Source of the DNA: Tanypteryx hageni
Taxonomy: Eukaryota; Arthropoda; Insecta; Odonata; Petaluridae
NCBI GenBank assembly: GCA_028673005.1
Contig: CM054116.1
Span: 131,417,547-131,481,546 of the forward strand
Length of the DNA stretch: 64,000 bases
Direction of reading: 5' to 3'
Position numbers and translations under genes: made by a program. Below the pieces are notes generated by a model. It was not told the DNA's origin and made no database searches. It saw only the letters and a list, made by a program, of their open reading frames with translations. Positions 1 through 10,889 of this stretch are shown one piece after another. Every line of letters starts with the position of its first letter. Positions within the stretch are counted from its first letter, which is position 1.

Positions 1-216
1 CAGGCAGCGTTCCGAATTATAAAATAAAGAACTTACGATGATTCGTTTTAAGCGCGCACTCAAATATGAAATATACGAGAGCATAAACGCGCATGCATAT
101 GGAGATATGTAGTGGCCCATTTACCGCTCTCGATTCATCGCCGCCGAGAGAAAGGTTTCATATCTCGGCTACCCCCGTGGCCTATTTATTGCCTCGCTTT
201 GCTTTCCATTTATGAG

Positions 217-330
217 CTTTCCCGCCGAGTCCCCTCCCCCCTCCCCCTCGCCCCCGAGACGCTTCCTAACCCCACCCCCCGCGCCCACTCGCGCGCTCCA
301 CCCCCGCTCCCTCATCTGGCGACGGCCCGA
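217..330. repeat. Polypyrimidine tract
   Basis: C/T-rich run on the + strand with scattered CpG. It is followed about 110 bp later by a purine block, forming the first pyrimidine-then-purine pair of the window. The overlapping Pro/Ser-rich frames are composition artefacts. Confidence 0.7.
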
Positions 331-440
331 GTGGTTTAGAAAAAGTACAAAGTGGGGTCGGGAAGCTGACTTTGCGGGAATTCTCCTTCCGGACAGAGGC
401 AGTGTCGCGAAGTGGGGAAGGCTGGGGGTGGAAGGGGTGG

Positions 441-831
441 AGGAGTAAGAGTGGGATGAAGAGCGGGCGGGAGTAGGAGGAGGTGGGGGCAGAGCATTCT
501 ATGAAATGTACAATAGGGACGAATCGGAATGATGAGGGAGTGGGGATTTTTAGGGAATCCTTGAAAGGAGAAAAGGAAAGGAGAAGGAAAAAATGGCAGG
601 GGGAGGATGGATGGAGGATTCGATAAACGGAATAACACGCGTGGGAAGGAAGGGAGAGAGGGGAAAAGAGGGGAAGGGAGGGAGAAAGGAGGAGAGAAGG
701 AAAACTTGGCAGGTAGGGAGAGAGGAGGAGAGAAGGAAAACTTGGGAGGTAGGGAGAGAGGAGGAGAGAAGGAAAACTTGGGAGGTAGGGAGTGAGGAGG
801 AGATAGGGAAAACTTGGGATGGATTGATGTG
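441..831. repeat. Polypurine tract with a 36-bp minisatellite
   Basis: A/G-rich on the + strand. AAAACTTGG recurs at 701, 737, 773 and 809, an exact 36-bp period over four units. The same repeat resumes at 1739 and 1775 in the same period on the far side of a LINE insertion, so the tract predates the insertion. Confidence 0.85.
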
Positions 832-1723
832 ATCTTTATTTGGGGCGAGATTGAGACTAAATTGTCCCATCTTTCACCTAACTCCTCGTCATGAAACATA
901 TACAATAATACGTAGCACTTTATGAAAATACAGGTAACAATAAAAATACAAGAATTGAAAAGAAAAGATGTAATTTTGTGTGGAAAAAATAAGGACTGCT
1001 GAAAAATGAAATCCATGTAAAAAAATCCACAGCAGGAAAACACCCACACAAAAAGGGGAGTGTGAAAAACCTGCGAAACCTACTGAGATTCACTAAAGAC
1101 ATTAATAACTGATATTTAGAACAAAAGATGAATACATGAAGACCTTAAAATTTTGGCACAATACGAATACATCATTGATGGAATGAAACTGACAAAATGA
1201 ATAGATAATAACATTGTTAAGACTAAACAAAAAATAGAGGAGAAAAAATTAATAAATGAATAAATCATACACAATGAGTATTGTTTTGTCAAAATCAAGA
1301 TTGAGAAACATTGAAGCATTAAGTGTGCGTTAACTGTTCCTTGGAAAGGATAAGAGATAGATAGCGGTTTCGTTTGAATTATGAGAGCGAGTGCAAATTT
1401 TTTATTGTTTGGGGAAGTTCGTTTCATAATCTGCAAGCAGTTACAATGAAGGACTTGTTGAATATTACCGTTCTGTGTTGAGGAATAAAGATTTTATGGC
1501 ACCCTCTGGTATTACGGTTGTGTACAGTGTCTATACTCCTGAATTCCGTTGCAAGATAATGTGGATTGTTAGAAGCAAGTAATTGATATAGTAGTCTTTG
1601 GGACTCCAAATTTAGCCAGTTTAGTTTGGCGAGTGAATCTGAAATATGGTCTGATTTCTTCAGGTTAAAAATATATATAATGCACGCGTTATGAGTTCTC
1701 TGAATCTTTAACGACGAGGGAAA
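820..1723 (-). mobile_element. 5'-truncated LINE (family A, copy 1) with reverse-transcriptase C-terminus
   Basis: Read on the minus strand, about 1718 to 1424 encodes QRTHNACIIYIFNLKKSDHI and later NTRGCHKIFIPQHRT and VTACRL. This is the C-terminal tail typical of insect LINE reverse transcriptases (consensus QR..NACIRFIF, HRT...SFTVTA.RLWN.LP). A non-coding 3' region follows, with TTTCGCAGGTTTTTCAC (about 1060-1080) and a terminal AATAAAGA near 835. The element sits inside the 36-bp minisatellite: an identical 26-bp stretch occurs at 794-819 and 1724-1749, which looks like its target-site duplication. It is decayed and lacks all 5' domains. Clade not determined (jockey/CR1-like guess). Confidence 0.75.
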
Positions 1724-2190
1724 GAGGAGGAGATAGGGAAAACTTGGGAGGGAGGGAGAGAGGAGGAGAGAAAGAAAATTTGGAGAGAGGAGAGAAGAGG
1801 AGAGAGGGAAAGCTGGGGAGGGAGGGAGAGAGGGAGTATTTAGAGCGAGACTATAGTATCCCTCCGTTGCGTCCAGCCTTAAGTAATGAAAGTGGATTGG
1901 TAGAAGAAGAAGGCGAGTCAGAAAAAGAGAGGAAAGGGAAAGACGAATTAATGAGGAATAGAGGCAGGAAGGAATAGCCGAGGCAGGCGAAGGTGAGAGT
2001 GGGAAGGGGCAAGAAGAAGGATCCGAAAGGATCAGGTTGGAAGATTGGACCCGCAGGTGTGTAGGAGAAGTGGAGGGAGGGAGGGAATAGGAGTGCAATG
2101 AAGGTAAAGGAGCAAAGAGAAGAAGGCTAGGTAGTAAGGAAAAGAAGCAGGTGAAGTTGGAGTTAGTTGGAGATTGCGAAAGGAGAGGCA
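1724..2190. repeat. Polypurine tract, continuation of the 36-bp minisatellite
   Basis: Starts with the same 26 bases that end the left tract, then degenerates into GGAGAG-rich DNA. Long Ser/Leu/Pro frames on the minus strand here are artefacts beyond the LINE reverse-transcriptase piece. Confidence 0.75.
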
Positions 2191-3679
2191 TTCCAAAAAA
2201 GGAAAAGGGAGCAGCAGATAAAATTCGAAATTATTTTGTGAAATGTATTAAACTTTTCTGCAGAAGCGCCTTCCGATATCATTGTGATATTTCTGGAGAC
2301 TCGTTATTTAAATACAAAAAACTCCTGTTTTAAAATTTATCAGGGTACAGTCTTGAATATTTTGACGGTAGCAATTAAAATATTTCATTATGAATTCACT
2401 CGCAACCTTTTATTTCTGTTATGAGTCAAATTTCCTAGTCATTTTCATTGTCACATAACGACGCACCAAAAGATTCGTACTAAATAAACCCAGGTTGGAT
2501 CTCGGCACCATTTCGCCTTTCCGTCGGGGTGTCACGCCGATAAGGTCGACGAAAACAGTTCACGGCAAGTACTATCCGAAATGAAAGATCCAGATGTGCG
2601 GGAGCGTTGGAAAAGCTTTCGCTGTGCTACGCGAAGTTATGCAAAGTGGAAACAAAAATAGCGGAGTTTCAGTTGGGATGACTCCTTTAATGATCTCGCT
2701 GAATGAGCACTGGTTCGCCATCTTGTTTCCAAAGATTAAATGGAAGACGCTCGATATTTGCATCCCGTCTCTAGAGTAACTCCGCGCTCAGTTGCATTTA
2801 CAAAAGAAATACACGCTAACGAACGAGAGATATTCAAAGCTGCATTTTTTTGGTATTGCATATAAATTCAATTCAATAGATAAAGATATAAAAGTTATGT
2901 AACGAAAAGTTTCATTTAACCAAAAGTAAAATATCTATAAGCAAATTAACCTAAACGCAGTCTTTGATGTATTAGTTAATTTTCTCTGAAGATATTCTCA
3001 TTGTATTTAATTTATCTTCATTTTTCCATTAGCCATTTAAGTCTTTCCGTATTTGGATCCTGATGCTCATTTCTGTGTCCGAGCAGCAAGTAATTTTTTA
3101 AGTGTATGTAGAGAACATAGAGGAAACAAAAATTCGGTAATGGATGAAAAGCCTTAGAGATGTTTGCGAGAGAGGAAAATGGCAATTAAATTGGAATGCG
3201 ATTAGGGAGAGGAAAAGAAAATAAGTCAGCTTGAGATAAATTTCTAGAAAGACCGGAGGAGCTCCCGGAGTTTTTTTGTGGAGATTGATAGGAAACAGTC
3301 GTGGCGACATCTTTGGAAAGCCAAAGTTTTGTTAGGGGAGAAAAACAAAAGGGACGAAAGCCGTAAAGTTGAAACATTACAAAGAAGTATGGGAAATCAA
3401 AGATTACCACCGACAGTTTTATAGCGTTGCAAAAAAATGAAACTAGAAGGGAAAAAGTCACAAAGCAACTGTGTAAACAAAGTGCTGGAATCGGCGAAGA
3501 AATAAATGCTAAGAAGTGAAAACAATAACAGCGACGAGCGGAAACGAGGATTTAACCAAAATATATTGAACGGTACATTTTTCTCCTTGTTTTGCAATGT
3601 TAGCACTAAAAGAATGGCTGTATCGGTATAGTTGTGACCTCAGATCAATGATATGAGAAAATATAGCGAATGAGAGCAA
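2191..3679. other. Unassigned AT-rich sequence
   Basis: No repeat family, RNA or convincing coding frame recognised. About 2460-2780 is somewhat richer in CpG and has short open frames on both strands with no similarity I know. Confidence 0.5.
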
Positions 3680-3960
3680 AGTAAGCAAATGGAGAGGAAG
3701 AGAGAGAAGCGAAAACACTATAAAGCTGCTGACGATCTAGAAAAGCGGTGCTTTAGGCGAGGAGAGAATAGTCGAGAGAGAGAGAGAGAGAAAGAGGTAA
3801 AGAGAAGAGTTGATATAAACAGGGTGGGAGGAGGAAGAGGGAGAGAGAAATTGGCGCCAACGTAGAGGGGAGAGAGTGGGATGGAGAGAGAGATACTGAG
3901 AGGGAGAGTCTAAGAGAGGGAGAGAGAGATGAAATGGATGGGAGAGAGAGAGTTTAGAAA
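3680..3960. repeat. GA-rich polypurine tract with (GA)n
   Basis: Includes an uninterrupted GA run around 3772-3792 and several GGGAGAGA stretches. The overlapping minus-strand Leu/Ser frame has no domain content. Confidence 0.7.
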
Positions 3961-4860
3961 CTGCGGGAGATAGCTCGCATTGCGTACAAGCCATTCGCAA
4001 CAGATATCAGAAAGTTTCCCTGCCGAAGGTTTAAAAAAACAAACTGATTGCTTATGTTTTCCTATTTGAGTATAACTGCCGTTAATTACTAAACCAAGAT
4101 ATGCCATATATTATATTTATCTGTATGCATGTTAGCTTGCGAAATAAAAAAGAAGAAAAAACCTTTGTGCCTTTCACAAGAATTTCCTTAAGTACAGCAG
4201 GTTTCACCACACTCGTGGTATCTTTTAATCGCGATTGCAATGAAAACGGTTATAATAAAAATAATAACTGTGGAAGGATATTAACGTCTTTTCTCCTTCT
4301 GTCGTGAATTAGGAGAAACATTCCCAAGTGATTAATCGTTTGACAGTATCTTTCCACTCGATTCCTCCTCTGTCGTGATTTCCGCAAACCATAATGGGTT
4401 GTCCAAAAAGTTTAGAAATTTTAGGCGACTTGGAAAATATATTTAAGGATGATCAATCTTAAAGCATAAAATATTGGATTCCTTGACGTTATAATATTTT
4501 TAAGTTTCTTTTTTGAAAGAATCTCTCTTCTGTTTTTTATAACTTGCTGATTTTTCATAAAATGAGAATAATCGGTGATCGTCCAACTTCATAATACTTA
4601 AATTATTTCTGTTTAAGTTAAACGTTCATCGGCGATAAAATATTATTCATGCATTAGTTTTATGATTATTTCAGATAACTTTGATTATTTATACGAAAAG
4701 ATATTTTTGCAAAAAATCCTCCCAAACAAGAACGCTCATATTGCAAATATTCCGCGGAACATCTGACAAGAGCAGTCACAGAACAGGTATACCAACCTAT
4801 AGAACAGATCTCTCGAAAGAAGAGATAAAATCCTAGGAATAATTGAGTCAAATCCAAATT
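3961..4860. other. Unassigned AT-rich sequence
   Basis: Nothing recognisable. Frames are short and compositionally ordinary. Confidence 0.5.
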
Positions 4861-5330
4861 TGCTGTAGACACATGACGCGTCGCCAGTCAGTTCGTGATC
4901 TCCGTCGCCCGCCGTGACCACCAGGAGGCGTCCGAGTTCCGCGACCACGGATTACGTTCCGTTCCCTACCGACGCGCCATTTCTACATCGCCGTCGCCTC
5001 GCTTTTGTTCGAAGGGAATTTCCGATGACATCCGGAATCTGAGGACCGCGACTTTTCGGTTTAAAAAACGTGCGGCTAGTCTACTACCAGCCACACTTCC
5101 GCAGAGTACGGGCGCGCTCTGAAAGGCGCACGATTTGATGTTCCGGCATCGCGATAAACGGTCACGAAATCCGAGTATGGTTTCGAAAACTCATCCGAGC
5201 GACGTCCCTCAGAGAGGATTTGAAGCCTTAGCAATGGGAGAGAGAGAGAATCTCCATTCCTCTTTCTCCTCTCCTCGCGATGTCGCTTCCCTCAAATCCC
5301 TAAAGCGGACGAGGACGTTCATTACTTCCG
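4861..5330. other. CpG- and GC-richer island-like stretch
   Basis: Many CG dinucleotides (for example 4871-4990 and 5110-5220) compared with the AT-rich surroundings. A 75-codon open frame (4895-5122) shows no known domain and no clear splice signals. It could be a promoter or untranslated exon of the Dpr transcript about 2.3 kb downstream, but nothing proves it. Confidence 0.35.
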
Positions 5331-5332
5331 TC

Positions 5333-5540
5333 CCTTCCTCTCCGTCCACGTCTCTCGCCTCCCCTCCCCCCGAACTCGTCTCTCCCCTCCCCCCGCGCTC
5401 CCCTCCCCATTCCTCTCGCACTCGTCTCTCCCCTCTCCCCGCACTCGTCTCTCCTCTCTCCCCGCACTCGTCTCCCCCCTCCTCCCGCACTCGTCTCTCC
5501 CCTCACCCCGCACTTTTCTCCCCCCTCCCGCCGCACTAAT
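5333..5540. repeat. Pyrimidine-rich 23-bp minisatellite
   Basis: CGCACT recurs at 5417, 5440, 5463, 5486, 5509 and 5532, an exact 23-bp spacing. Units are mostly C/T with one CGCACTCGTCT core. The Pro/Ser frame across it is a by-product. Confidence 0.85.
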
Positions 5541-5831
5541 ATCTCCTTCCCAGCCACGCGATCCCGGTTGTCACAGAAACGGCTCTCGTTCTCCGTGATT
5601 CCATTCATTCCTCGCAACTTAAAATTTGGAAACTTAAATTTGTAATTTCGAAACGCGTGTCCTTGTTTTCGGCGTCGCCGCTCTTGGCGAAACTTCTCCA
5701 TCTTCCGGAGTCGCAGAAACCGTTCCGTACAGATTTCTCCAAACTTTTTAACAAGTTGTCCTCATTATCGACGCGAACTCCTTTACCGAATTCATGACTT
5801 AATTTCCTTATGGCCGACCCTTCTCCCATTA

Positions 5832-5843
<12 letters not shown>

Positions 5844-5910
<67 letters not shown>
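5844..5910. repeat. (TA)n microsatellite, left flank of the palindrome
   Basis: About 33 uninterrupted TA units preceded by a short (CT)n. Length in the assembly may be unreliable. Confidence 0.9.
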
Positions 5911-5912
<2 letters not shown>

Positions 5913-6261
5913 ATGTCAACAAGGTGTTGGGATGAGGAAACCCAGTGAGCACTCACCAATCAGACGACTTCAGGTTGGCGAGGCCCCGGGGATGTCGAAG
6001 CGACACACGTAAAATAACACAAAAACACAGAAACATCACAAACGTAAAGCTTTCGGAACTACTCCTTCTTCAGCTACAGAGAGAGAGTTCTCTCTCTGTA
6101 GCTGAAGGAGTAGTTCCGAAAGCTTTACGTTTGTGATGTTTCTGTGTTTTTGTGTTATTTTACGTGTGTCGCTTCGACATCCCCGGGGCCTCGCCAACCT
6201 GAAGTCGTCTGATTGGTGAGTGCTCACTGGGTTTCCTCATCCCAACACCTTGTTGACATCC
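5911..6261. repeat. 351-bp near-perfect palindrome (fold-back repeat)
   Basis: The left arm (from GGATGTCAACAAGG) is the reverse complement of the right arm (ending CCTTGTTGACATCC), almost base for base. The centre lies near 6087/6088 with essentially no loop. The only difference I find is 3 extra bases in the left arm (about 6067-6070). Identical 63-residue frames therefore appear on both strands. The right arm plus its extension to 6298 is homologous to 37338-37457. It is two head-to-head copies of a dispersed repeat, joined through a GA-rich junction. Confidence 0.9.
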
Positions 6262-6296
6262 ATATATCTATTTTACCTTTCCTTTTCCGTAGGTTG

Positions 6297-6336
<40 letters not shown>
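6262..6336 (+). repeat. 3' end of the dispersed repeat with (TA)n tail
   Basis: ACCTTTCCTTTTCCGTAGG followed by (AT)19 (6299-6336). The same order, ACCTTTCCTTTTCCTTAAG then TA repeats, occurs at about 37427-37457. The TA run therefore looks like part of the element end. Confidence 0.65.
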
Positions 6337-6339
<3 letters not shown>

Positions 6340-7467
6340 CTCTATCTCTTGCTCTCTACCTCGTTACCATGAAAGTATTTTCTCAGTGACATCCTTTTCT
6401 AACGGACGGAATGGAGTGCGCAACTTTTTTTACCATCCAGTGTCCAAAAGTTCTCAGATTTGAATGGGGAGTAACATACATGCTAAAGGGTACGACGAAA
6501 TTGTAAAATATATTTTAACCGCCGTTTTGTATGAAAGCCACTGATTTTTTTAAGTGAACGACATTTTGAATGAAACTGCCATAATATTCTACAATCAAGA
6601 TATTTTTTTAAGGAACGACCAAAACTAAACTAAAAGTTTAAACGAAAAAATTCAGTGATTAATAGGGAGAGAGAGAGATAATATGATTCATAAATCTACG
6701 CGCCTCTTATCTTTGCAAATTATTGACGACATACGCCCCTTTTAATAACCATTAAAAGGTTTGACACAATAATTTTAACGCAATTGGGGAGACAAAGTTT
6801 GTTAATTGATTTTACCCATAAGAGTACTTGGATAACTTTCTTCTTAAGAGCCTATTCTTTCATATCACGCAAACTTTATGCATTATGACATCATTTATCA
6901 CGACAGACAGCTATTCAGGTGTTCATTTTAGCTTCGCCAAATAGGAATATTACTAAATACTATCCTAGTGGAAGTTATGGTTTGAATATATATTTTCTAC
7001 CGGATGTGATATTTGTCATAGAACTTCTTTAGATTTGTATTTTCTATTTATAACCATTCAAACGTTTTACTTTATCAAAATTGAATCATCTATTTAAAGG
7101 ATTTAAAATTTGACTAGCATTAATTACCATAACAATAAAATTCTATGTATTTATTAAAACATTTAAAAAACTTCTTTGCTCTAATTGACGCATAATAACT
7201 ACTTGCAGTGTTGCCATTCATAAATGAAAGGCGCTTTTCGGACATTGAAAATCTAATCGAAATATTTTATTTTGGTCAGTCCCTTATACTGTGTCTACGG
7301 ACTGGCTTAAACGAATTCCTATGCGCGCCTATGTCATTCCGAAATGCCCTTTCAGCTGTCCCTCATTCTGCGGGGAAAAGAGCCGAGGCCCCGCTAAACG
7401 TGAGGGAAATCGAAAGAGAGCTTACGTCAGCGTGAGTTGTTTTGTTTTTTAAGCGGTGTTAACTCGC
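6337..7467. other. AT-rich upstream intron or flank of the Dpr exon
   Basis: No repeat family recognised. GC rises from about 7310 towards the exon. An open frame at 7208-7435 has no known domain. Confidence 0.5.
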
Positions 7468-7481
7468 CCTCTCTCCGCCCC

Positions 7482-7487
7482 TCAAAG
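7482..7487 (+). promoter_or_regulatory. Splice acceptor of the Dpr exon
   Basis: A pyrimidine-rich run from about 7468 ends in CAAAG. It is the nearest AG in front of the conserved reading frame. An AG slightly further downstream (7504) is an alternative, since the N-terminal linker is not conserved in the family. Confidence 0.55.
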
Positions 7488-7711
7488 GTTTCCTCGTGGT
7501 GCACCAGCCTCAAGAGGCGGACGCGGCCGGCGGAGGGGCGTGGGCTGTCGGCAACTCCTCGTCAGCCGTTGCGGCCGCATTCTCCGCCGCCACCACGCCC
7601 CCGCCTGCCCCCTTCCCCTACTTCGACTTCAACGTGCCCAGGAACGTCACGACGGCCGTCGGCCAGACCGCCTTCCTCCACTGCCGCGTAGAGCAGCTGG
7701 GAGACAAAGGG
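7488..7711 (+). CDS. Internal exon of a Dpr-family immunoglobulin cell-surface protein (start of first Ig domain)
   Basis: Seen: a spliced-looking block with a pyrimidine-rich acceptor (CTCTCCGCCCCTCAAAG, ending 7487) and a strong donor (GTGAGC at 7712). The frame reads through an Ala/Pro-rich linker into PYFDFNVPRNVTTAVGQTAF, then LHCRVEQLGDKG. The exon enters in phase 1 and ends in phase 0, just where the next exon should supply VSWIR. Known: this is the hallmark N-terminal edge of Ig domain 1 in insect Dpr proteins; the Cys is the B-strand cysteine of the V-set fold. NVT is an N-glycosylation sequon. Dprs are neuronal surface proteins that bind DIP Ig proteins and help set synaptic partner choice. 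Inferred: the motif recalls the Dpr6/Dpr10 group, but I cannot pick a paralogue from one exon. The signal-peptide exon upstream and the rest of Ig1 downstream are not visible, so introns must be long. The exact acceptor is less certain than the donor. Confidence 0.85.
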
Positions 7712-7717
7712 GTGAGC
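7712..7717 (+). promoter_or_regulatory. Splice donor of the Dpr exon
   Basis: GTGAGC directly follows the GDKG codons. Just past it the frame leaves Dpr similarity and soon becomes a pyrimidine-rich, intron-like sequence. It is the only GT that fits the conserved break before VSWIR. Confidence 0.8.
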
Positions 7718-8360
7718 GACCAAAGAGAGACCCTTCCACCCCCCACCGGGGTCTCCCATCCCCACACAACCCCATCTTCGACGCCCTCGCATTTTTCCAT
7801 CTGCCTCCAGCACTAGTTTCCGACCGGTAATCAATATGAAAGCTTTGCTTGATAAACTCGGGATAAATTAGCAATCGTGGTGGGAGCTCCGGTTGCAATT
7901 CTATGCATTAAAAAATATTAGAAAAAAGTTGGGCTGGTATTTTAATCCATTAGCAGTTACTCGTACTGAAGATATGCTTTATAGTGTGTGATACGGATGC
8001 AAGTCACACTTAAAAAAAAAACACGAAATAAAATTGGCTTACATAACTACTTCCCTAAAATTTCCGCAGTAAAATGTAATAATATAGGTTATAAAATGCT
8101 TCTTTATGCTCCATTTGCGAATGCATCTGTTACGATTTCGTACTAATTGCAACAAACGATTTACAATGTGATGATAATTTTATTCGATCCTGGTTTTAAA
8201 TATGGTTTGTTATAAAATTAAATGATCCAATAAATTATAACTGAAGAAGCAAGAAAACAGCACCTGACGGTTTTTTATTGTTAATACACAATGTTTAAAT
8301 GTATGTATACTAGTATGATTAATCTGGATTAATATTATAATTAGAACTTTCACAATAAAA
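7718..8360 (+). other. Intron sequence after the Dpr exon
   Basis: Starts pyrimidine-rich (CCCCCACCGGGG area at 7738-7750), then becomes AT-rich. No further exon of the Dpr Ig domain is visible. Confidence 0.55.
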
Positions 8361-8585
8361 CGCGCACAAGACAAAATACAGAATCGATTGGCGAAAAAAA
8401 ACGAAATCTCTTGCTGCTTTCGTTTAGAAGTTAGCGGGCAAGAAAAATAGACGGGTGGACAGACGTACCTCTACAGGAAATCGCGCACAGCGAGTCAGAA
8501 CACTGAATCGATTGGCGAAACAATCTCTATCTGCTTTTTTTAAGGAGTTTGCGCGTAAGACGGACGGACAAACCGAACGCATAAA
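8361..8585. repeat. Two tandem ~124-bp units with ACGGACGG motif
   Basis: GAATCGATTGGCGAAA occurs at 8381 and 8505, and CGCGCACA at 8361 and 8482. Each unit ends in a GACGG/GGACAG motif. It resembles the ACGG-bearing tandem elements at 19.5-21.8 kb and 50.4-50.9 kb, though I see no terminal hairpin. Confidence 0.6.
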
Positions 8586-9121
8586 CGATTTGTTTGAAAA
8601 AAAAAAACGCTAAAAGATTTCAATGGAACAAATGAATGAATTAAAGGTGTTCAAGTAACATAATTTAATACATCTTTGCTCATCACCATCAGAAGTAACA
8701 TGACAAATCCACGATTGTAAGTTATACCTATCCTCCGCAATTCTCTTCCTTTTGTGGTTATTTTTATTCCTCTTCAGTTCATGCAAATAACGAAATCTTT
8801 TGCTACCTATTTTTCATTCGCCATCAACGTTCGCTCCACATATTTTAACATGCAGTTTGTTATTGCCAAATTTTTTATCGTCTTTAATTTTCCATTTTTA
8901 TTTTATTTAGTCTCTCATAATTCTCCTGAGACTCCTTGAGATTCCTTTCCATGTTACTCGATACTCTGATGCTATCTCCTTATATCGACTCTCATTTTAC
9001 TCATTATCAGATATCAATTCCCATTAATGGTATTCTCATCAAATAAAATAGATCTAAATGTGAACCACGATAGTGGTAATCACTTTTTCTCCTCCCTGGG
9101 TAATTAATTAAAAAATCTGAT
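8586..9121. other. Unassigned AT-rich sequence
   Basis: Nothing recognisable; one short AT-rich frame (8754-8939) without domain. Confidence 0.5.
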
Positions 9122-9129
9122 GTGGCCAC

Positions 9130-10480
9130 TAGTGCTTGTCATTTCCCGGTTCTTTCGCAATCCCGGGATTCAAAATTATTAATCCCGGGATTCCAATAAA
9201 CAATTTAAAAACCATTTTAAAAAAAAGAAAAAATAAGGTTAGCAATTGTTTGTTTATGATCCATGGTTGATATAAAAACTTTTAAAGATTCTAAAAAGGA
9301 AGAATAAAATGAACAGGTGAATCTTATTAAGTAATTTTACTTTAGATTTAGGATATTTATCAATTCATTCCGGTTATATAATGTTTTAGTAGAAAATTAC
9401 TCCATTTTCTTTATTTGAACCTCGTATCAGACAAAACGCTTACATATTGATGATTATACTAGTGCTTGTGTTTCCCGGTTTTTAATCGATCCCGGAACTC
9501 TGAGAGGTTCAAAGAAATTTGTTAAAATCATTAACAAATATGAGTTACATGAATAAAATAAAAAATAATTGAAATTAGCATTGATTTATTGACCTGAAAT
9601 TCGCTTATTATATTGATTATAAAAATATAGTTACCAATACATACGGTATGTAAAATAAAATATGAAGTGAAACATCTATACCATTAGGATACATTTATCG
9701 TATGAATACAAAATCATATCGACAAAAGTGTTCTAATTCATATTTCCTATTAGTAATTGATTTATAGTAACTTTTAAGAAAACATAATGTGTTCACACTA
9801 CGATCGCACATTGATGTGCATACTTTGGTTATGAAAAGACCGGCTGCAGTCGTGAGAAATACCTGAACTTTGATACCCCAAACAGTTTATTAAAATATGC
9901 TCAATTTGGGAAACAATCTATATAAATGTCAACTCACCCACAGTGGTCTTCAGCCGTTTTTGTTTTCTTATAAATGATTTTTGAACATGGAATGCACTAA
10001 TATAGTTTTTTAATTAAGGAATATGGAAAACGATTCAGTTGAACACCTTATCTGGGCGTCAAATTCCTGTCGTAAATTTGAGGAAAGCGGAAAATCGCGA
10101 AAACGTAAAATCCGTTAAAATTTATGATTGTAAATATAGACAAAACGCCGGGACCGAAAGAAAAAAGCGTAAATTCAAGGAAAACGTAAAATCGGAGGAC
10201 GTGAAATCGAAGCTTCACGGTATATATTCCCATGAGGATTCAAGCATTTGTGATTGCTCTATATAAATCTCTTCCTTATTATTGCATTAGAAGTGAAACT
10301 AAGCAAAGAAAGTCTTAGTGGTCCCCTTAGGAACCGCATGGACGATAAAGGCTAGAGAGTAAAATTCTCTTTATGATATACCGGGAATTCCCGGGATATT
10401 CAATTGATTTCCCGGGAAACGGGAAATCCATTTTAACCCGGGCATCCCGGGAAAGCGGGACTCCGGGATGGCAAACACTA
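9130..10480. mobile_element. Non-autonomous hAT-type transposon with CCCGGG-rich ends
   Basis: Left end TAGTGCTTGTCATTTCCCGG; the right end read inverted is TAGTGTTTGCCATCCCGG. Flanks are GTGGCCAC (9122-9129) and GTGTCCAC (10481-10488), an 8-bp target duplication with one mismatch, as expected for hAT. Subterminal regions carry many CCCGGGAA/TTCCCGGG palindromes (9160-9195, 10380-10470). I recognise no transposase; the 75-codon frame at 10039-10266 has no known domain. A second, internal copy of the left end begins at 9460, which points to nesting or an internal duplication. Confidence 0.8.
9460..9510 (+). mobile_element. Internal second hAT left end
   Basis: TAGTGCTTGTGTTTCCCGG repeats the left terminus found at 9130, followed by a matching ATCCCGG stretch. 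No separate right end is found, so it shares the 10480 end or lost its own. Confidence 0.6.
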
Positions 10481-10889
10481 GTGTCCACGACATGACCTTC
10501 TTCATACTTGTAATATTTCTAAAAATTCCAAATAGGTTAAATAATAATAAATATTTAAGAAAATGGGAGAAAAATTTAAAGACATTACAAAGAACAGAAA
10601 TAAACTCAAACTGTAGCTTTCTGATATTGGACATAGCCAGGAAGCTCCAACAACTAAGAAAATGAAAAGGAGCACTACTAAGAAGTAACTAAGCGTGAAG
10701 TGTTTATAATAGTCGCCGTTAGGTTACGTGGTGGTGGCGGCTAAAAAGTTAGTATATTATATTATATGGGAAATGTTTCGAACAAATGTTGTAGAAATTT
10801 AATTTCCTACAACTTTTATTCTAGTACTATTTTACATTTATCAAATATTAAAGCAAATATTCCAAAAAAACGGATAAGTGACAAGAATA

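Noticed and set aside
5945..6227. Identical 63-residue frames on + and - strands
   Set aside because: They are the same sequence read from the two arms of the palindrome; no sign it is a translated gene.
7456..7830. 124-codon frame overlapping the Dpr exon in another phase
   Set aside because: Shadow of the real exon; Arg/Pro-rich because of local GC.
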